A DNA stretch of 20,480 nucleotides from CAZXCQ01 sp964639275 (GTDB lineage: Bacteria > Desulfobacterota > DSM-4660 > Desulfatiglandales > Desulfatiglandaceae): contig CAZXCQ010000097.1 in assembly GCA_964639275.1 (NCBI GenBank), forward strand, positions 1 through 20,480, written 5' to 3'. Positions 1-7,550 of this stretch are shown here, piece after piece. Within the stretch, counting starts at the first letter, position 1, and every line of letters starts with the position of its first letter. The notes beneath the pieces were generated by a model that did no database searches, had not been told where the DNA came from, and saw only the letters and a program-made list of their open reading frames with translations. Position numbers and translations under genes: made by a program.

Positions 1-2
1 CA

Positions 3-101
3 TTGGGAGAGTGGTCCGCGGCCAACAGGGAACGAATGATTGAAACCAGCTACAATGCTGCCCAGAGATCTGAAAATCACTTCAAGGGTCGTTCAATTTA
101 G
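3..101 (+). CDS. 3' end of an unidentified gene (partial)
   Basis: An open frame enters from the left edge and ends at a TAG at 99-101, giving 32 residues that begin LGEWSAANRERMIE and end HFKGRSI. The next gene starts 12 bases downstream on the same strand, so the two may be co-transcribed. The fragment is too short to place in a family; a helical, charged C-terminus would fit many enzymes. The other two plus frames close earlier (around 37-42), which mildly favours this one. Confidence 0.35.
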   Translation: MGEWSAANRERMIETSYNAAQRSENHFKGRSI

Positions 102-113
102 GGTGGCGTATCC

Positions 114-719
114 ATGATAAAGGCTATCATTTTTGATTTCGGGCGAGTCATTTCGGCGCAAAAGCCACCGTCTCTCTTTCGTCGTTACGAGAGAGATTTG
201 GGGCTCGCGCCCGGAACGCTCAATCCCATCATGTTCGGAAGCCAGGCTTGGGAGGAGACCCTTCTCGGCCGAAGGACGGCGGAAGAGTTCTGGCATGCCA
301 TTGGACCTGAGCTTGGGCTTAAGACCCCTGAGGAAATAGACGCGTTCCGTCGCCGGTACCATTCTGACGAAAAGATCAATGAGGGGGTGCTGGACCTGAT
401 TCGTCGCCTGCATAGCCACTATAAATTGGCCGTACTTTCCAACTCGCCCCCTGGCATAAGGAGATGGTTGGCTGACTGGGGGATACTTGAATTCTTTGAT
501 GTGGTGTTCTGCTCCGGCGATGAGGGGGTAATGAAGCCTGAGCCCACCAGCTTCCAGACTACGCTTGACCGGTTGGGCGTAAAACCCGATGAGGCCGTGT
601 TTATTGATGACACCATGGACCATGTGGAGGCCGCCCGGAGACTGGGAGTGCATGGAATACTCTTCAACACCGCCGAGGCCCTGGAGGCTGAGCTTGGCGC
701 CTTGCTTGACGTGCAATGA
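114..719 (+). CDS. HAD-superfamily hydrolase, subfamily IA (YihX-like)
   Basis: A 201-residue haloacid dehalogenase-like hydrolase, probably a small-molecule phosphatase in the cytoplasm. Motif I is IFDFGRVI with the nucleophile Asp8. The residue two after it is Gly10 rather than the usual Asp, as in the DLG/DFG variants typified by YihX. Motif II is LSNS near residue 109, motif III is the Lys of MKPEP near 141, and motif IV is FIDDTMDHVEAARRLG near 163-178. The helical cap lies between motifs I and II, as in subfamily IA. The ATG at 114 is preceded by a weak GGGTGG about 6 bases upstream. Its stop overlaps the ATG of the following PIN fragment (ATGA at 716-719). The substrate cannot be told from sequence. 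Confidence 0.85.
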   Translation: MIKAIIFDFGRVISAQKPPSLFRRYERDLGLAPGTLNPIMFGSQAWEETLLGRRTAEEFWHAIGPELGLKTPEEIDAFRRRYHSDEKINEGVLDLIRRLHSHYKLAVLSNSPPGIRRWLADWGILEFFDVVFCSGDEGVMKPEPTSFQTTLDRLGVKPDEAVFIDDTMDHVEAARRLGVHGILFNTAEALEAELGALLDVQ

Positions 720-922
720 GAAAGGAATTGCTGCTAAGGGAACAGCATGGCGTTGAGCTCCTTGCTTTGGAAGAAAATGCCTCCCTTTATCTGGCCCGAA
801 TCCCAGAACTGCACAGAGACCCATTTGATCGGATGCGGGTCTGTCAGGCCATCATTCACGGCATGGTCCTACTGACACCTGATGGGCTTATCTTACAGTA
901 TCCAGTCCGGTCAATCTGTTAG
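716..922 (+). pseudogene. C-terminal half of a VapC-like PIN-domain protein
   Basis: The 68-residue frame matches the second half of VapC/COG3744-type PIN proteins: a segment like LEENASLYLARIPELH, the diagnostic RDPFDRM with its acidic residue, then AQ-like CQAIIHG, LLTPDG and a C-terminal QYPVR. Full-length members are about 125-130 residues and begin with an LLDTH-type strand followed by a conserved Glu. Both N-terminal acidic positions are absent here, and the upstream DNA codes for the HAD protein instead. The ATG overlaps the HAD stop codon, so the fragment could still be translated, but it should not be an active RNase. No antitoxin gene is next to it. I read it as the relic of a toxin gene whose 5' part was deleted. 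Confidence 0.7.
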
Positions 923-939
923 AAGGGTGGGGGGGTTTA

Positions 940-1665
940 ATGGTTAGAAATGGCGGGGTAATCCCGGGCTACCTTAGATGGCCCCCCCTCATTCGAGGCA
1001 CCCTGATCAGTAGATACAAACGCTTCCTGGCGGATGTCAAACTCAGAAACGGCCGTGTTGTGACTGCCCACTGCCCCAATTCGGGAAGTATGTTGAGTTG
1101 CTCTGAGCCGGGCCAAACGGTCTACCTCTCTCGCCACGACAACCCAAATCGAAGGCTCAAGTACACCTGGGAGATGATCCAGATGTCCACATCTCTGGTG
1201 GGGGTCAACACCCTGGTACCGAACCGATTGACCCGGGCCGCTATTATTGCCGGAATGATCCCCGAGCTCGAAGGTTTTGAACGGGTGCGTTCTGAAGTCA
1301 GGTATGGCAAAAACTCCCGAATCGATCTGCTCCTTGAAAAGGGGAACCATCGGTGTTTTGTGGAGGTGAAGAACTGCACCCTTGTGACCAACGGGGTGGC
1401 CTATTTCCCTGATGCCGTTACCTCGAGGGGGCTCAAGCACCTGAGGGAACTCCGGAGCCAGGTCCGCTTGAGTGACCGTTGTGTCATGTTCTACCTGGTT
1501 CAACGGATGGATGCGAGGCTCTTTATGCCCGCGGACCATATTGACCCTGCCTATGGCCGGGAGCTGAGAAGGGCGGTCTCAGACGGGGTGGAGGTCATGG
1601 TGTATGATACGATCCTGGATACGGAAGGGATCAGACTCAGTCGGCCTCTGTCCTGCAAACTGTGA
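940..1665 (+). CDS. sfsA: SfsA family protein (sugar fermentation stimulation A; nuclease-like)
   Basis: A 241-residue SfsA protein, close to the usual family length (~230-240). Visible hallmarks in order are GTLISRYKRFLADV near residue 20, AHCPNSGSM near 43, LKYTWE near 68, VGVNTLVPN near 82, SRIDLLL near 124, VEVKNCTLV near 138 and FPDAVTSRGLKHLREL near 152. The Asp of RIDLLL and the Glu-x-Lys of VEVKN form the PD-(D/E)XK-like core. E. coli SfsA was named for an effect on maltose metabolism and has been reported to bind DNA; its cellular role is unsettled. A very G-rich ribosome binding site (927-935) precedes the ATG. It ends convergently with the thiolase operon. Confidence 0.93.
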   Translation: MVRNGGVIPGYLRWPPLIRGTLISRYKRFLADVKLRNGRVVTAHCPNSGSMLSCSEPGQTVYLSRHDNPNRRLKYTWEMIQMSTSLVGVNTLVPNRLTRAAIIAGMIPELEGFERVRSEVRYGKNSRIDLLLEKGNHRCFVEVKNCTLVTNGVAYFPDAVTSRGLKHLRELRSQVRLSDRCVMFYLVQRMDARLFMPADHIDPAYGRELRRAVSDGVEVMVYDTILDTEGIRLSRPLSCKL

Positions 1666-1709
1666 TTCTGATCTTTATCGGGACACGGGGCCTTGCCCTC
1701 AGGGGGTTT

Positions 1710-1811
1710 CTACTTCAACCCGGCCACGGCCTGGGCGACGTTGTAGCAAAAGCCCCCGATCTTTTCAAAGGCCGAGAGCAGATCAACCAGGATCAGACCG
1801 GGGTCAAGAAT
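1710..1811 (-). pseudogene. Possible relic of the C-terminus of a Na/Pi cotransporter (PhoU-like end)
   Basis: The minus frame that ends with TAG at 1712-1710 reads back to another TAG at 1814-1812. Its 33 codons include LVDLLSAFEKIGGFCYNV followed by AQAVAGLK and the stop. This resembles the terminal helix of PhoU-like domains that close Na/Pi-cotransporter (NptA/YjbB-type) proteins, where a DLL..x(E)RIGD..xNIAE..x pattern is usual; here the Asp of RIGD is Gly. It has no start codon or upstream homologous sequence, because the thiolase stop lies just beyond it. The match is short and from memory, so other origins are possible. The rest of the sfsA-thiolase gap shows nothing I can name. Confidence 0.4.
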
Positions 1812-1823
1812 CTATCGGGAGGG

Positions 1824-3029
1824 TTAGCCGATCTTTAGTATAAGGGCGCCACCCGTATCGCCGGCGGCACATCCCGCCCAGAGGAAATAGCCCCCGCCTT
1901 TCATGACCACCTCCTCAATCCCCTCTATGACGATACGACCCACGGTGGGGCCCTGGGGGTGCCCATATATCAGCGAACATCCATAGTTGTTAAACCCCAG
2001 TCCCGCTGTGCCCATCGGATCGATACCCATCTCCTTGCCAAAATAGAGGTCATTGACCACAAAGGGGTTGTGGGTCTTGACAGTCTTCATATCCTGTATC
2101 TTTAGGCCGGCCCTTTCAAGGGCCATCCTGGCAGCCGGTACCGGCGCAGCGGCCATGTAACCCGGTTTTGCCCTTGAATATCCATAGGCGATGACCTGTA
2201 TGGCGAGCGAGGGATCGGTGCTCAGTTCTTTGGCCTTTTCCTCGGAGGTGACGACCAGGGCGCAATTCCCGTCCGCCGGGTAGGTCTGTGACCCAAAGGA
2301 GAGAATGCCGCCGGGTACCATCGGTTTGAGGGCGGCAAGCCCCTCCTTTGTGGAGGGCGTAACCCCTTCATCCTCTTCCACAAGGATCGTCTTTTTCCGC
2401 GACACCTTTGCCTCTGCCGGAAACATATACTCCCTCTGGAAGGCCCGGTCGTTTTCAAGGGCCATCAGGTACTGCTCGTAACGTCTCAGGGCCAGTTCGT
2501 CACACTGCTCTTTGGTGAAACCTCCATCCTTTCCCACGTTTTCAGCGGTTTCGATCATCTTTAAACCCACATTGGGGTCAGCGTTGAAATTGTCCATGAG
2601 CCAGTTCTCCGATATGACCTCCCCGCCGGGTCCGTTGGGGTTTGGCCAGATGGTATGGGGGCCGTTGGAGCAACGGTCGGCCATGACGGTGCAGACGTTT
2701 TTGTAAAGGCCTGTTTCTATACCCACGGCTGCCTGAAAGATACATGTGGCGGATGTGGTACAGGCCTGGCTGAGGGTTACCCCCGGGGTCTCTGTGGCAC
2801 CCATGATCGCCGCGAGCCATGGGCTTGCATAAAACCACTTGGGCTGCCCGATCGTCATGCCGAGGATGACATAGTCAAACATCTTGGGGTCCCAGCCCTT
2901 TTCTTTGAGCCATCTCTTGGCGGTGTTGCCCGCCAGAACAACCGCATGCTCATTGGCCAGGCTTCCCTGCCATCGTGAAAAGGGGGTTGAGTAATAACCC
3001 TTGTAAGGTATAAAGGCCTTTGTTAACAT
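1824..3029 (-). CDS. Thiolase-family protein (acetyl-CoA acyltransferase type)
   Basis: A 401-residue thiolase-fold enzyme that would cleave or form 3-oxoacyl-CoA. The nucleophilic Cys sits near residue 90 in SQACTTSATC. The first catalytic His region is VKTHNPFVVND near 314, and the second is GCSLIYGHPQGPTVGRI near 349-365. The C-terminal Cys is in WAGCAAGDTGGA, where canonical thiolases have C-x-G-G-G. It therefore belongs to a divergent, SCP2/acetyl-CoA acetyltransferase-like branch rather than classical FadA. AGGAG lies 6 bases before the ATG. It is the last gene of the minus-strand unit, 46 bases after the acyl-CoA ligase. The substrate is unknown; the ligase partner suggests it acts on an activated carboxylic acid. 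Confidence 0.9.
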   Translation of the reverse strand: MLTKAFIPYKGYYSTPFSRWQGSLANEHAVVLAGNTAKRWLKEKGWDPKMFDYVILGMTIGQPKWFYASPWLAAIMGATETPGVTLSQACTTSATCIFQAAVGIETGLYKNVCTVMADRCSNGPHTIWPNPNGPGGEVISENWLMDNFNADPNVGLKMIETAENVGKDGGFTKEQCDELALRRYEQYLMALENDRAFQREYMFPAEAKVSRKKTILVEEDEGVTPSTKEGLAALKPMVPGGILSFGSQTYPADGNCALVVTSEEKAKELSTDPSLAIQVIAYGYSRAKPGYMAAAPVPAARMALERAGLKIQDMKTVKTHNPFVVNDLYFGKEMGIDPMGTAGLGFNNYGCSLIYGHPQGPTVGRIVIEGIEEVVMKGGGYFLWAGCAAGDTGGALILKIG

Positions 3030-3075
3030 GTCATTTCTCCTCCAGTAATAAAGTTTAAGATCGCGATGAGATCTG

Positions 3076-4659
3076 TTATTTGGTCTCGCTCCATGTGCCG
3101 TATTTCTCTCTCAGGAGACGGTGAAGTATCTTTCCTGTGGGGGTCCTGGGCATCTCGTGATCATCGATAAAATCCAGCGACTTTGGTCGCTTATATCCGG
3201 CCAATTTGCCACGGGAGAAGTCGATGATTTCCCTGGCCAGTTCATAGCCTGGTTCATAGCCTTCATTCAACACCACTACGGCCTTGACGGCCTCGCCCCA
3301 TTTGTCGTCAGGGATCCCAATGACCGCGATATCTTTGACCGCCGCATGGGCACCCACCACATTCTCCACCTCGGAGGGGTAGACGTTTTCCCCGCCCGTG
3401 ATGATCATGTTGGCCTTTCTGTCAACCAGCGTGTAGTAGCCGTCCTCGTCCCGGACCACCATATCACCTGCCGAAGACCAGCCATTGTCAAAGGCCTCTT
3501 TTGTCTTTTCGGGCTCATTCAGGTATTCTTTGAAGAGCATTGGGGTCCTGTAAAACAACTCCCCGACCTGTCCATCACGGACCTCATTTCTGTCTTCATC
3601 AAGGATCCTGATCCGGTCGGTCCCAAAGACCTCTTTTCCGATGGACCCCAGCTTCTTTAGCTGATCTTCCGGCCTGAGCAGGGTTATCAGCCCGCCTTCG
3701 GTACTCCCATAGGCCTCCCACAGTTCTGCATTCTTGAAATAGTCCATGATGGCCAGTTTCAGATCCTTTCTGGCAGGCGCAGAGGAGATCAGAAGCTGTC
3801 GGATGGAGGATACATCAATGCTGCTTTTGACCTTGTCGGGGAGGGCGAGCATCATGATGTAATGGGTAGGGACCAGCGAGGTAAAGGTGATCTTGTATTT
3901 TTCAATGGTCCGAAGCAGATCCTCGGGGTCAAAGCTGACCATATTGTAGACAAAAACCGGCGCACTGACCAGGGTGTAGGGGAAAGAATAAAATATGGAA
4001 TTGACGTGGAACATGGGCATGACCAGCATGACCTTGTCATCGGGCCGAACGCCCGTATTGATGTTATTCACAAAGTACTGGGCCATATTGCTCTCGTGGG
4101 TCCGCATCACGCCTTTGGGGCGTCCCGTTGTGCCGGAGGTATACATGATGGTCCAGATGTGGGCGGCGTCTACGAGGATATCCGGCTCTTCGGGGGAGGA
4201 CCTGTCCAGGAGGTCTTCATACTCCACATATCCCTCGGGCGCGGGACCGTCACCCAGATAGATGTAGGCATCTTTTTGGACCGGGAGCTTGTCTTTGATG
4301 CTATTGACCAGCTCAACAAAAGGGGCCTCCACGATAAACCCCTTGCATTCGGAGTGGTTCAGGATGTACTCGATCTCCGGCCCGGTCAGTCTGAAACTGA
4401 CAGGGACAATCACCTGCCCGCCCTTGGCACAGGAGGCATAGATATCCATCCACTCACCCCGGTTGTAGGACATCACCGCATAGGTATCCCCGTGCCCCAC
4501 ACCCAGATCCTTTAGGCCGTTTGCCAGGCGGCACGAGCGTTTATTCCACTCCCCGAATGTAAACTCCCGTGACTTGTCTTGCCACCCCAGTTTGTCCGGA
4601 TAGTTGATGGCATCCATCTTGAGGACGGTACCCACATGCATCCATTTGCTTAAAGTCAT
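3076..4659 (-). CDS. AMP-forming acyl-CoA ligase (fatty-acid/aromatic acid-CoA ligase type)
   Basis: A 527-residue ANL-superfamily ligase that adenylates a carboxylic acid with ATP and then forms the CoA thioester. Motifs in order are the phosphate-binding loop YTSGTTGRPKGV near residues 173-184, FHVNSIFYSF in the substrate region near 218, YGSTEGG near 316, GDMV near 398, DRKANMIITGGENVYPSEVE near 412-431 and the catalytic Lys in PRTPTGKILHR near 508. Length is typical of the FadD/caiC-like clade. GGGGGAGG is placed ahead of the ATG. It lies between the flavin/Fe-S oxidoreductase and the thiolase in one operon, pointing to activation of an organic acid before beta-oxidation-like steps. The chain length or aromatic preference cannot be read from sequence. 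Confidence 0.93.
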   Translation of the reverse strand: MTLSKWMHVGTVLKMDAINYPDKLGWQDKSREFTFGEWNKRSCRLANGLKDLGVGHGDTYAVMSYNRGEWMDIYASCAKGGQVIVPVSFRLTGPEIEYILNHSECKGFIVEAPFVELVNSIKDKLPVQKDAYIYLGDGPAPEGYVEYEDLLDRSSPEEPDILVDAAHIWTIMYTSGTTGRPKGVMRTHESNMAQYFVNNINTGVRPDDKVMLVMPMFHVNSIFYSFPYTLVSAPVFVYNMVSFDPEDLLRTIEKYKITFTSLVPTHYIMMLALPDKVKSSIDVSSIRQLLISSAPARKDLKLAIMDYFKNAELWEAYGSTEGGLITLLRPEDQLKKLGSIGKEVFGTDRIRILDEDRNEVRDGQVGELFYRTPMLFKEYLNEPEKTKEAFDNGWSSAGDMVVRDEDGYYTLVDRKANMIITGGENVYPSEVENVVGAHAAVKDIAVIGIPDDKWGEAVKAVVVLNEGYEPGYELAREIIDFSRGKLAGYKRPKSLDFIDDHEMPRTPTGKILHRLLREKYGTWSETK

Positions 4660-4784
4660 TTTGTCAACCTCCCCCTAAAGACCTCACAAAAACCTCTCCG
4701 CCGAAGCCTGTCCAAGTGCACCCCTGATCCCGTCCGGCACACGCTTCAACGGGGTGACGGTTTTCTAAAACTGAAGTTTCACGA

Positions 4785-7385
4785 CTATGCCAAGGCATTG
4801 GCAACGACCTCGGTGATATCCATGATCTTTATCTTGCCCCGCTCCTGTTTGGGGATGGCCTTGGCCCCTTTTCTCAGATTGTCCTTACAGGCGGCACACC
4901 CCGAGACAATGATTTCCGCACCCACGGCGAGGGCGTCCCGAACCCTCTCCGCGGCGATAGCTTCCGCCATCTGCGGGTCGTTCGCCTGGAGACCCCCACC
5001 ACCGCCACAGCATCGCGCCTGAAGCCTGTTTCGGGCCATCTCCACATATTCGAGCCCGGGGATCTTCTTCAGGATGTTCCGGGGTTCGTCAAAGATCTCA
5101 AAGGCCCTCCCCAGGTCACAGGGGTCATGATAGGTTACCTTCTTTCCAAGGTCGCCATCGAGCCTTATTCTCTCCGCATTGATCAGTTTTTCCAGATACT
5201 GGACAGAGTGGTAGACGTCCAATCCCAGATCCCCCATCTCTGGATAGATCTTTTTAAAGGTCTTGAAGCACCCGGCACAGGGGGTCACCAGCTCACGGGC
5301 CCCCGTGTCGCGGATCTTCTGGATAAGCCTTTCAGCATGCGATTCAAACTCGCTCGACCCCATCAGAAAGAGGGGAAATCCGCAGCAGCCCTCGTCGGCG
5401 GCAAGGGTGGTGTAGTCCACTTGCGCGGCATCCAGGGGTTTGATCAGACTGGGGACCATCTTCATATCCAGATAACTGGGGACGCACCCCATAAACAGCA
5501 GTGTCTCGGCCCTGGGTCTGAGCTCCCCCTTTTTGGCCTTTTCCCTGAGGGCCGGCGGGTAGATGTCGATCCTGTCCTCCCTGGCGCTCGCATAGACATT
5601 TCCCGTCTTAAGGATATTGTCCCTCACCGCCAGGAGTGCCGCCGGGGTGAGCCCTGCCTCATAGAGTCTCCCCCGCACCCCCTCCACAATCTCGTCCACC
5701 CTGATCCGGGCTGGACAGAAGTAGGTGCATGCCTGGCAGGTGTTACAGGTGTAAAAGGCATCGGCAAACTCGCTTGAGGGTTCTACTTTTCCGGTCAGAT
5801 AGTAATAGGCCAGGGCCGTTCTGCCGCGGGCATTCCTGCCCTCGCGATGTGTCACCTCAAAGGTGGGGCACCCAAGCCGGCAGAATCCACAGTGGATACA
5901 GGCCAGGATTTCGTTGTCTACCGCTTGACCAAGAGAATTGACCCCTTGAGGGTGATCCAGGAGCGGCTGAAAGGCAAAATAGTCATATATGTCCCTTTTT
6001 TTATCCGACCTCTCAAGGGCCATCTTCCCGGGGTTTAGTATATTATCGGGGTCGAGGGCCTGTTTGATCTTTCGCATCACCTCCATGGCAGGGCCCAGCT
6101 GCCGCTCAATATGAGGGGCACGGGTCAGTCCGGTGCCATGCTCGGCGCTGAGGGTCCCTTTCATTTCAATGGCGGTCTCTACAAGCTCTTCTGCCGCGGG
6201 TTTCAGGTGATCCCAGTCGTCTCTGCTCCTCATGTCACAGACAAATGTGGTGTGGACGTTTCCATCCCCCACGTGTCCAAATGTGGCGATCAGGACATTG
6301 TATTTTTTTGAGATGGCCTGGGCCCTTCGGATGGTCTCGGGGATCCTTGTGGAGGGTACACCCAGGTCCTCTGCAATGGCCACCAGCCGGTTACCCGGCC
6401 TTATCCTTGAGAGGGTGGGGACCAGCCCACCCCTCGCCCTCATCATCTCTTCCCGTTTCTCCGGATTATCGGTCCATTCAAATTCGAGGACATTGTACTT
6501 TGTGCAGATCTCCTCGATCTTATTCATATCGCGGACAACGACATTCTTGACCCCGTCCGCTTCCATTATCAACATGGCCTCGATCTTGCTCACATCCTTC
6601 CCCAGTGCCTTCTCCACCACCTTGAGGCTAAACTTGTCCATGATCTCGCAGCCCGCCAGCTTGATGCCCGATGTGGTTACCTCGGTCACCGCATCCCCGG
6701 CCGCGTTGATATCACCAAATATGGCAAGGGCCAGGGCACCATATTCGGGCTTTGGTTCGAGCTTTACCACCACCTCGGTGATGATCCCCAGGGTGCCTTC
6801 GGCCGTACAAAAGAGGCGTGTCAGGTCATACCCGAGAGAGGTCTTGGGGGCGATGGTTCCGGTCTCCACGATCGTGCCGTCTGCAAGGACGACCTTGAGC
6901 CCCTTTACATAGTCCCTGGTGGTGCCGTACTTGACCGCCCGGTGACCGCTGGCATTGGTGGAGACCATTCCACCGATGGTGGCAATCACCTCGCTGCCCG
7001 GGTTGGGGGGGAACATCAGGTTGTCTCTGGCAAGGAGGGTATTGAGCTGCATACACACCACCCCTGGCTCGATGCGGGCATAGAAGTCCTTCTTATTGAT
7101 CTCCAGGATGTTGTTCATCCGGTGGAGGTCGAGGAGTATCCCGCCCCTTATGGGCAGGACGGCACCCGTGGTGCTGGTTCCGGTCCCCCGGGGTGTCACC
7201 GGGATCTTTTTGCTGTGGGCGAGTTTTACTATGGCCGAGACCTCTTCGGTCGTGCGCGCAAAGACCACCGCATCCGGCACACCCTGGTGGACCGACATGT
7301 CTCTTGAGTAACACAGACATTCGGTGCGGTCGTGAAAGACATTCTCGGGGCCGACGATTTGGGCAATTTCCGGTATGATATCCAT
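4785..7385 (-). CDS. FAD-linked oxidase fused to a 4Fe-4S/CCG heterodisulfide-type module (GlcD-GlcF fusion)
   Basis: An 866-residue fusion. The first ~455 residues are a GlcD/D-lactate dehydrogenase-type flavoprotein: PRGTGTSTTGAV in the PCMH FAD-binding domain, GGMVSTNASGHRAVKYGTTR, then FGHVGDGNVHTTF and SAEHGTGL in the C-terminal FAD-oxidase domain. Two ferredoxin-type clusters follow: CIHCGFCRLGCP near 495 and CNTCQACTYFCP near 546. The last third has two CCG domains with DEGCCGFP near 664, YHDPCDLGR near 750, CCGGGGG near 791 and CAACKDN near 829. Such proteins oxidise 2-hydroxyacids and pass electrons to a quinone, ETF or other carrier. No signal peptide or membrane span is evident. 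GAGGAG precedes the ATG. It is the first gene of the operon, with a promoter at 7497-7525. Confidence 0.92.
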   Translation of the reverse strand: MDIIPEIAQIVGPENVFHDRTECLCYSRDMSVHQGVPDAVVFARTTEEVSAIVKLAHSKKIPVTPRGTGTSTTGAVLPIRGGILLDLHRMNNILEINKKDFYARIEPGVVCMQLNTLLARDNLMFPPNPGSEVIATIGGMVSTNASGHRAVKYGTTRDYVKGLKVVLADGTIVETGTIAPKTSLGYDLTRLFCTAEGTLGIITEVVVKLEPKPEYGALALAIFGDINAAGDAVTEVTTSGIKLAGCEIMDKFSLKVVEKALGKDVSKIEAMLIMEADGVKNVVVRDMNKIEEICTKYNVLEFEWTDNPEKREEMMRARGGLVPTLSRIRPGNRLVAIAEDLGVPSTRIPETIRRAQAISKKYNVLIATFGHVGDGNVHTTFVCDMRSRDDWDHLKPAAEELVETAIEMKGTLSAEHGTGLTRAPHIERQLGPAMEVMRKIKQALDPDNILNPGKMALERSDKKRDIYDYFAFQPLLDHPQGVNSLGQAVDNEILACIHCGFCRLGCPTFEVTHREGRNARGRTALAYYYLTGKVEPSSEFADAFYTCNTCQACTYFCPARIRVDEIVEGVRGRLYEAGLTPAALLAVRDNILKTGNVYASAREDRIDIYPPALREKAKKGELRPRAETLLFMGCVPSYLDMKMVPSLIKPLDAAQVDYTTLAADEGCCGFPLFLMGSSEFESHAERLIQKIRDTGARELVTPCAGCFKTFKKIYPEMGDLGLDVYHSVQYLEKLINAERIRLDGDLGKKVTYHDPCDLGRAFEIFDEPRNILKKIPGLEYVEMARNRLQARCCGGGGGLQANDPQMAEAIAAERVRDALAVGAEIIVSGCAACKDNLRKGAKAIPKQERGKIKIMDITEVVANALA

Positions 7386-7440
7386 GGATTGATCTCCTCA
7401 CTGAAAGGGCCGGGTAGGCCAGCTCCGTGTGGCAAAACCA

Positions 7441-7467
7441 AAAACGGGGCCTCTGCTCCCCAGCCCC
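7441..7467 (-). promoter_or_regulatory. Candidate leader hairpin/attenuator before the flavin-FeS operon
   Basis: In the ~100-base leader between the promoter and the first gene, the minus strand reads GGGGCT, a nine-base loop, then AGGCCCC, and then GTTTTTGGTTTT. The stem is 5-6 base pairs with one bulged G and is all G/C at its base. A GC stem followed by a U-run inside a 5' leader looks like a weak intrinsic terminator or attenuator. No leader peptide or known riboswitch fold was recognised. Confidence 0.3.
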
Positions 7468-7496
7468 AATATGGCTAATATCTAGCTATAAAGTAA

Positions 7497-7525
7497 CTAT
7501 AACGAACGGGTCAAAAACCTGTCAA
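7497..7525 (-). promoter_or_regulatory. Sigma70-type promoter for the flavin-FeS / ligase / thiolase operon
   Basis: On the minus strand there is a perfect -35 TTGACA (7525-7520), a 17-base spacer and TTATAG (7502-7497); reading one base later gives TATAGT with an 18-base spacer. It lies 26 bases beyond the malonyl-CoA decarboxylase stop and about 110 bases before the oxidoreductase ATG. The downstream three genes therefore have their own start of transcription. Confidence 0.7.
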
Positions 7526-7550
7526 GACAAAAGCGGAGACCATGGATTCC

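Noticed and set aside
93..824. Long minus-strand open frame opposite the HAD gene
   Set aside because: It is antisense to the HAD and PIN coding sequence, has no family resemblance and reflects the codon bias of the plus-strand genes.
716..922. Active toxin-antitoxin module
   Set aside because: The N-terminal half of the PIN domain, two catalytic acids and any antitoxin gene are missing.
1604..1843. 79-codon plus-strand open frame past the sfsA end
   Set aside because: Low-complexity Arg/Ser/Pro-rich translation with no ribosome site; it overlaps sfsA and crosses the transporter relic.
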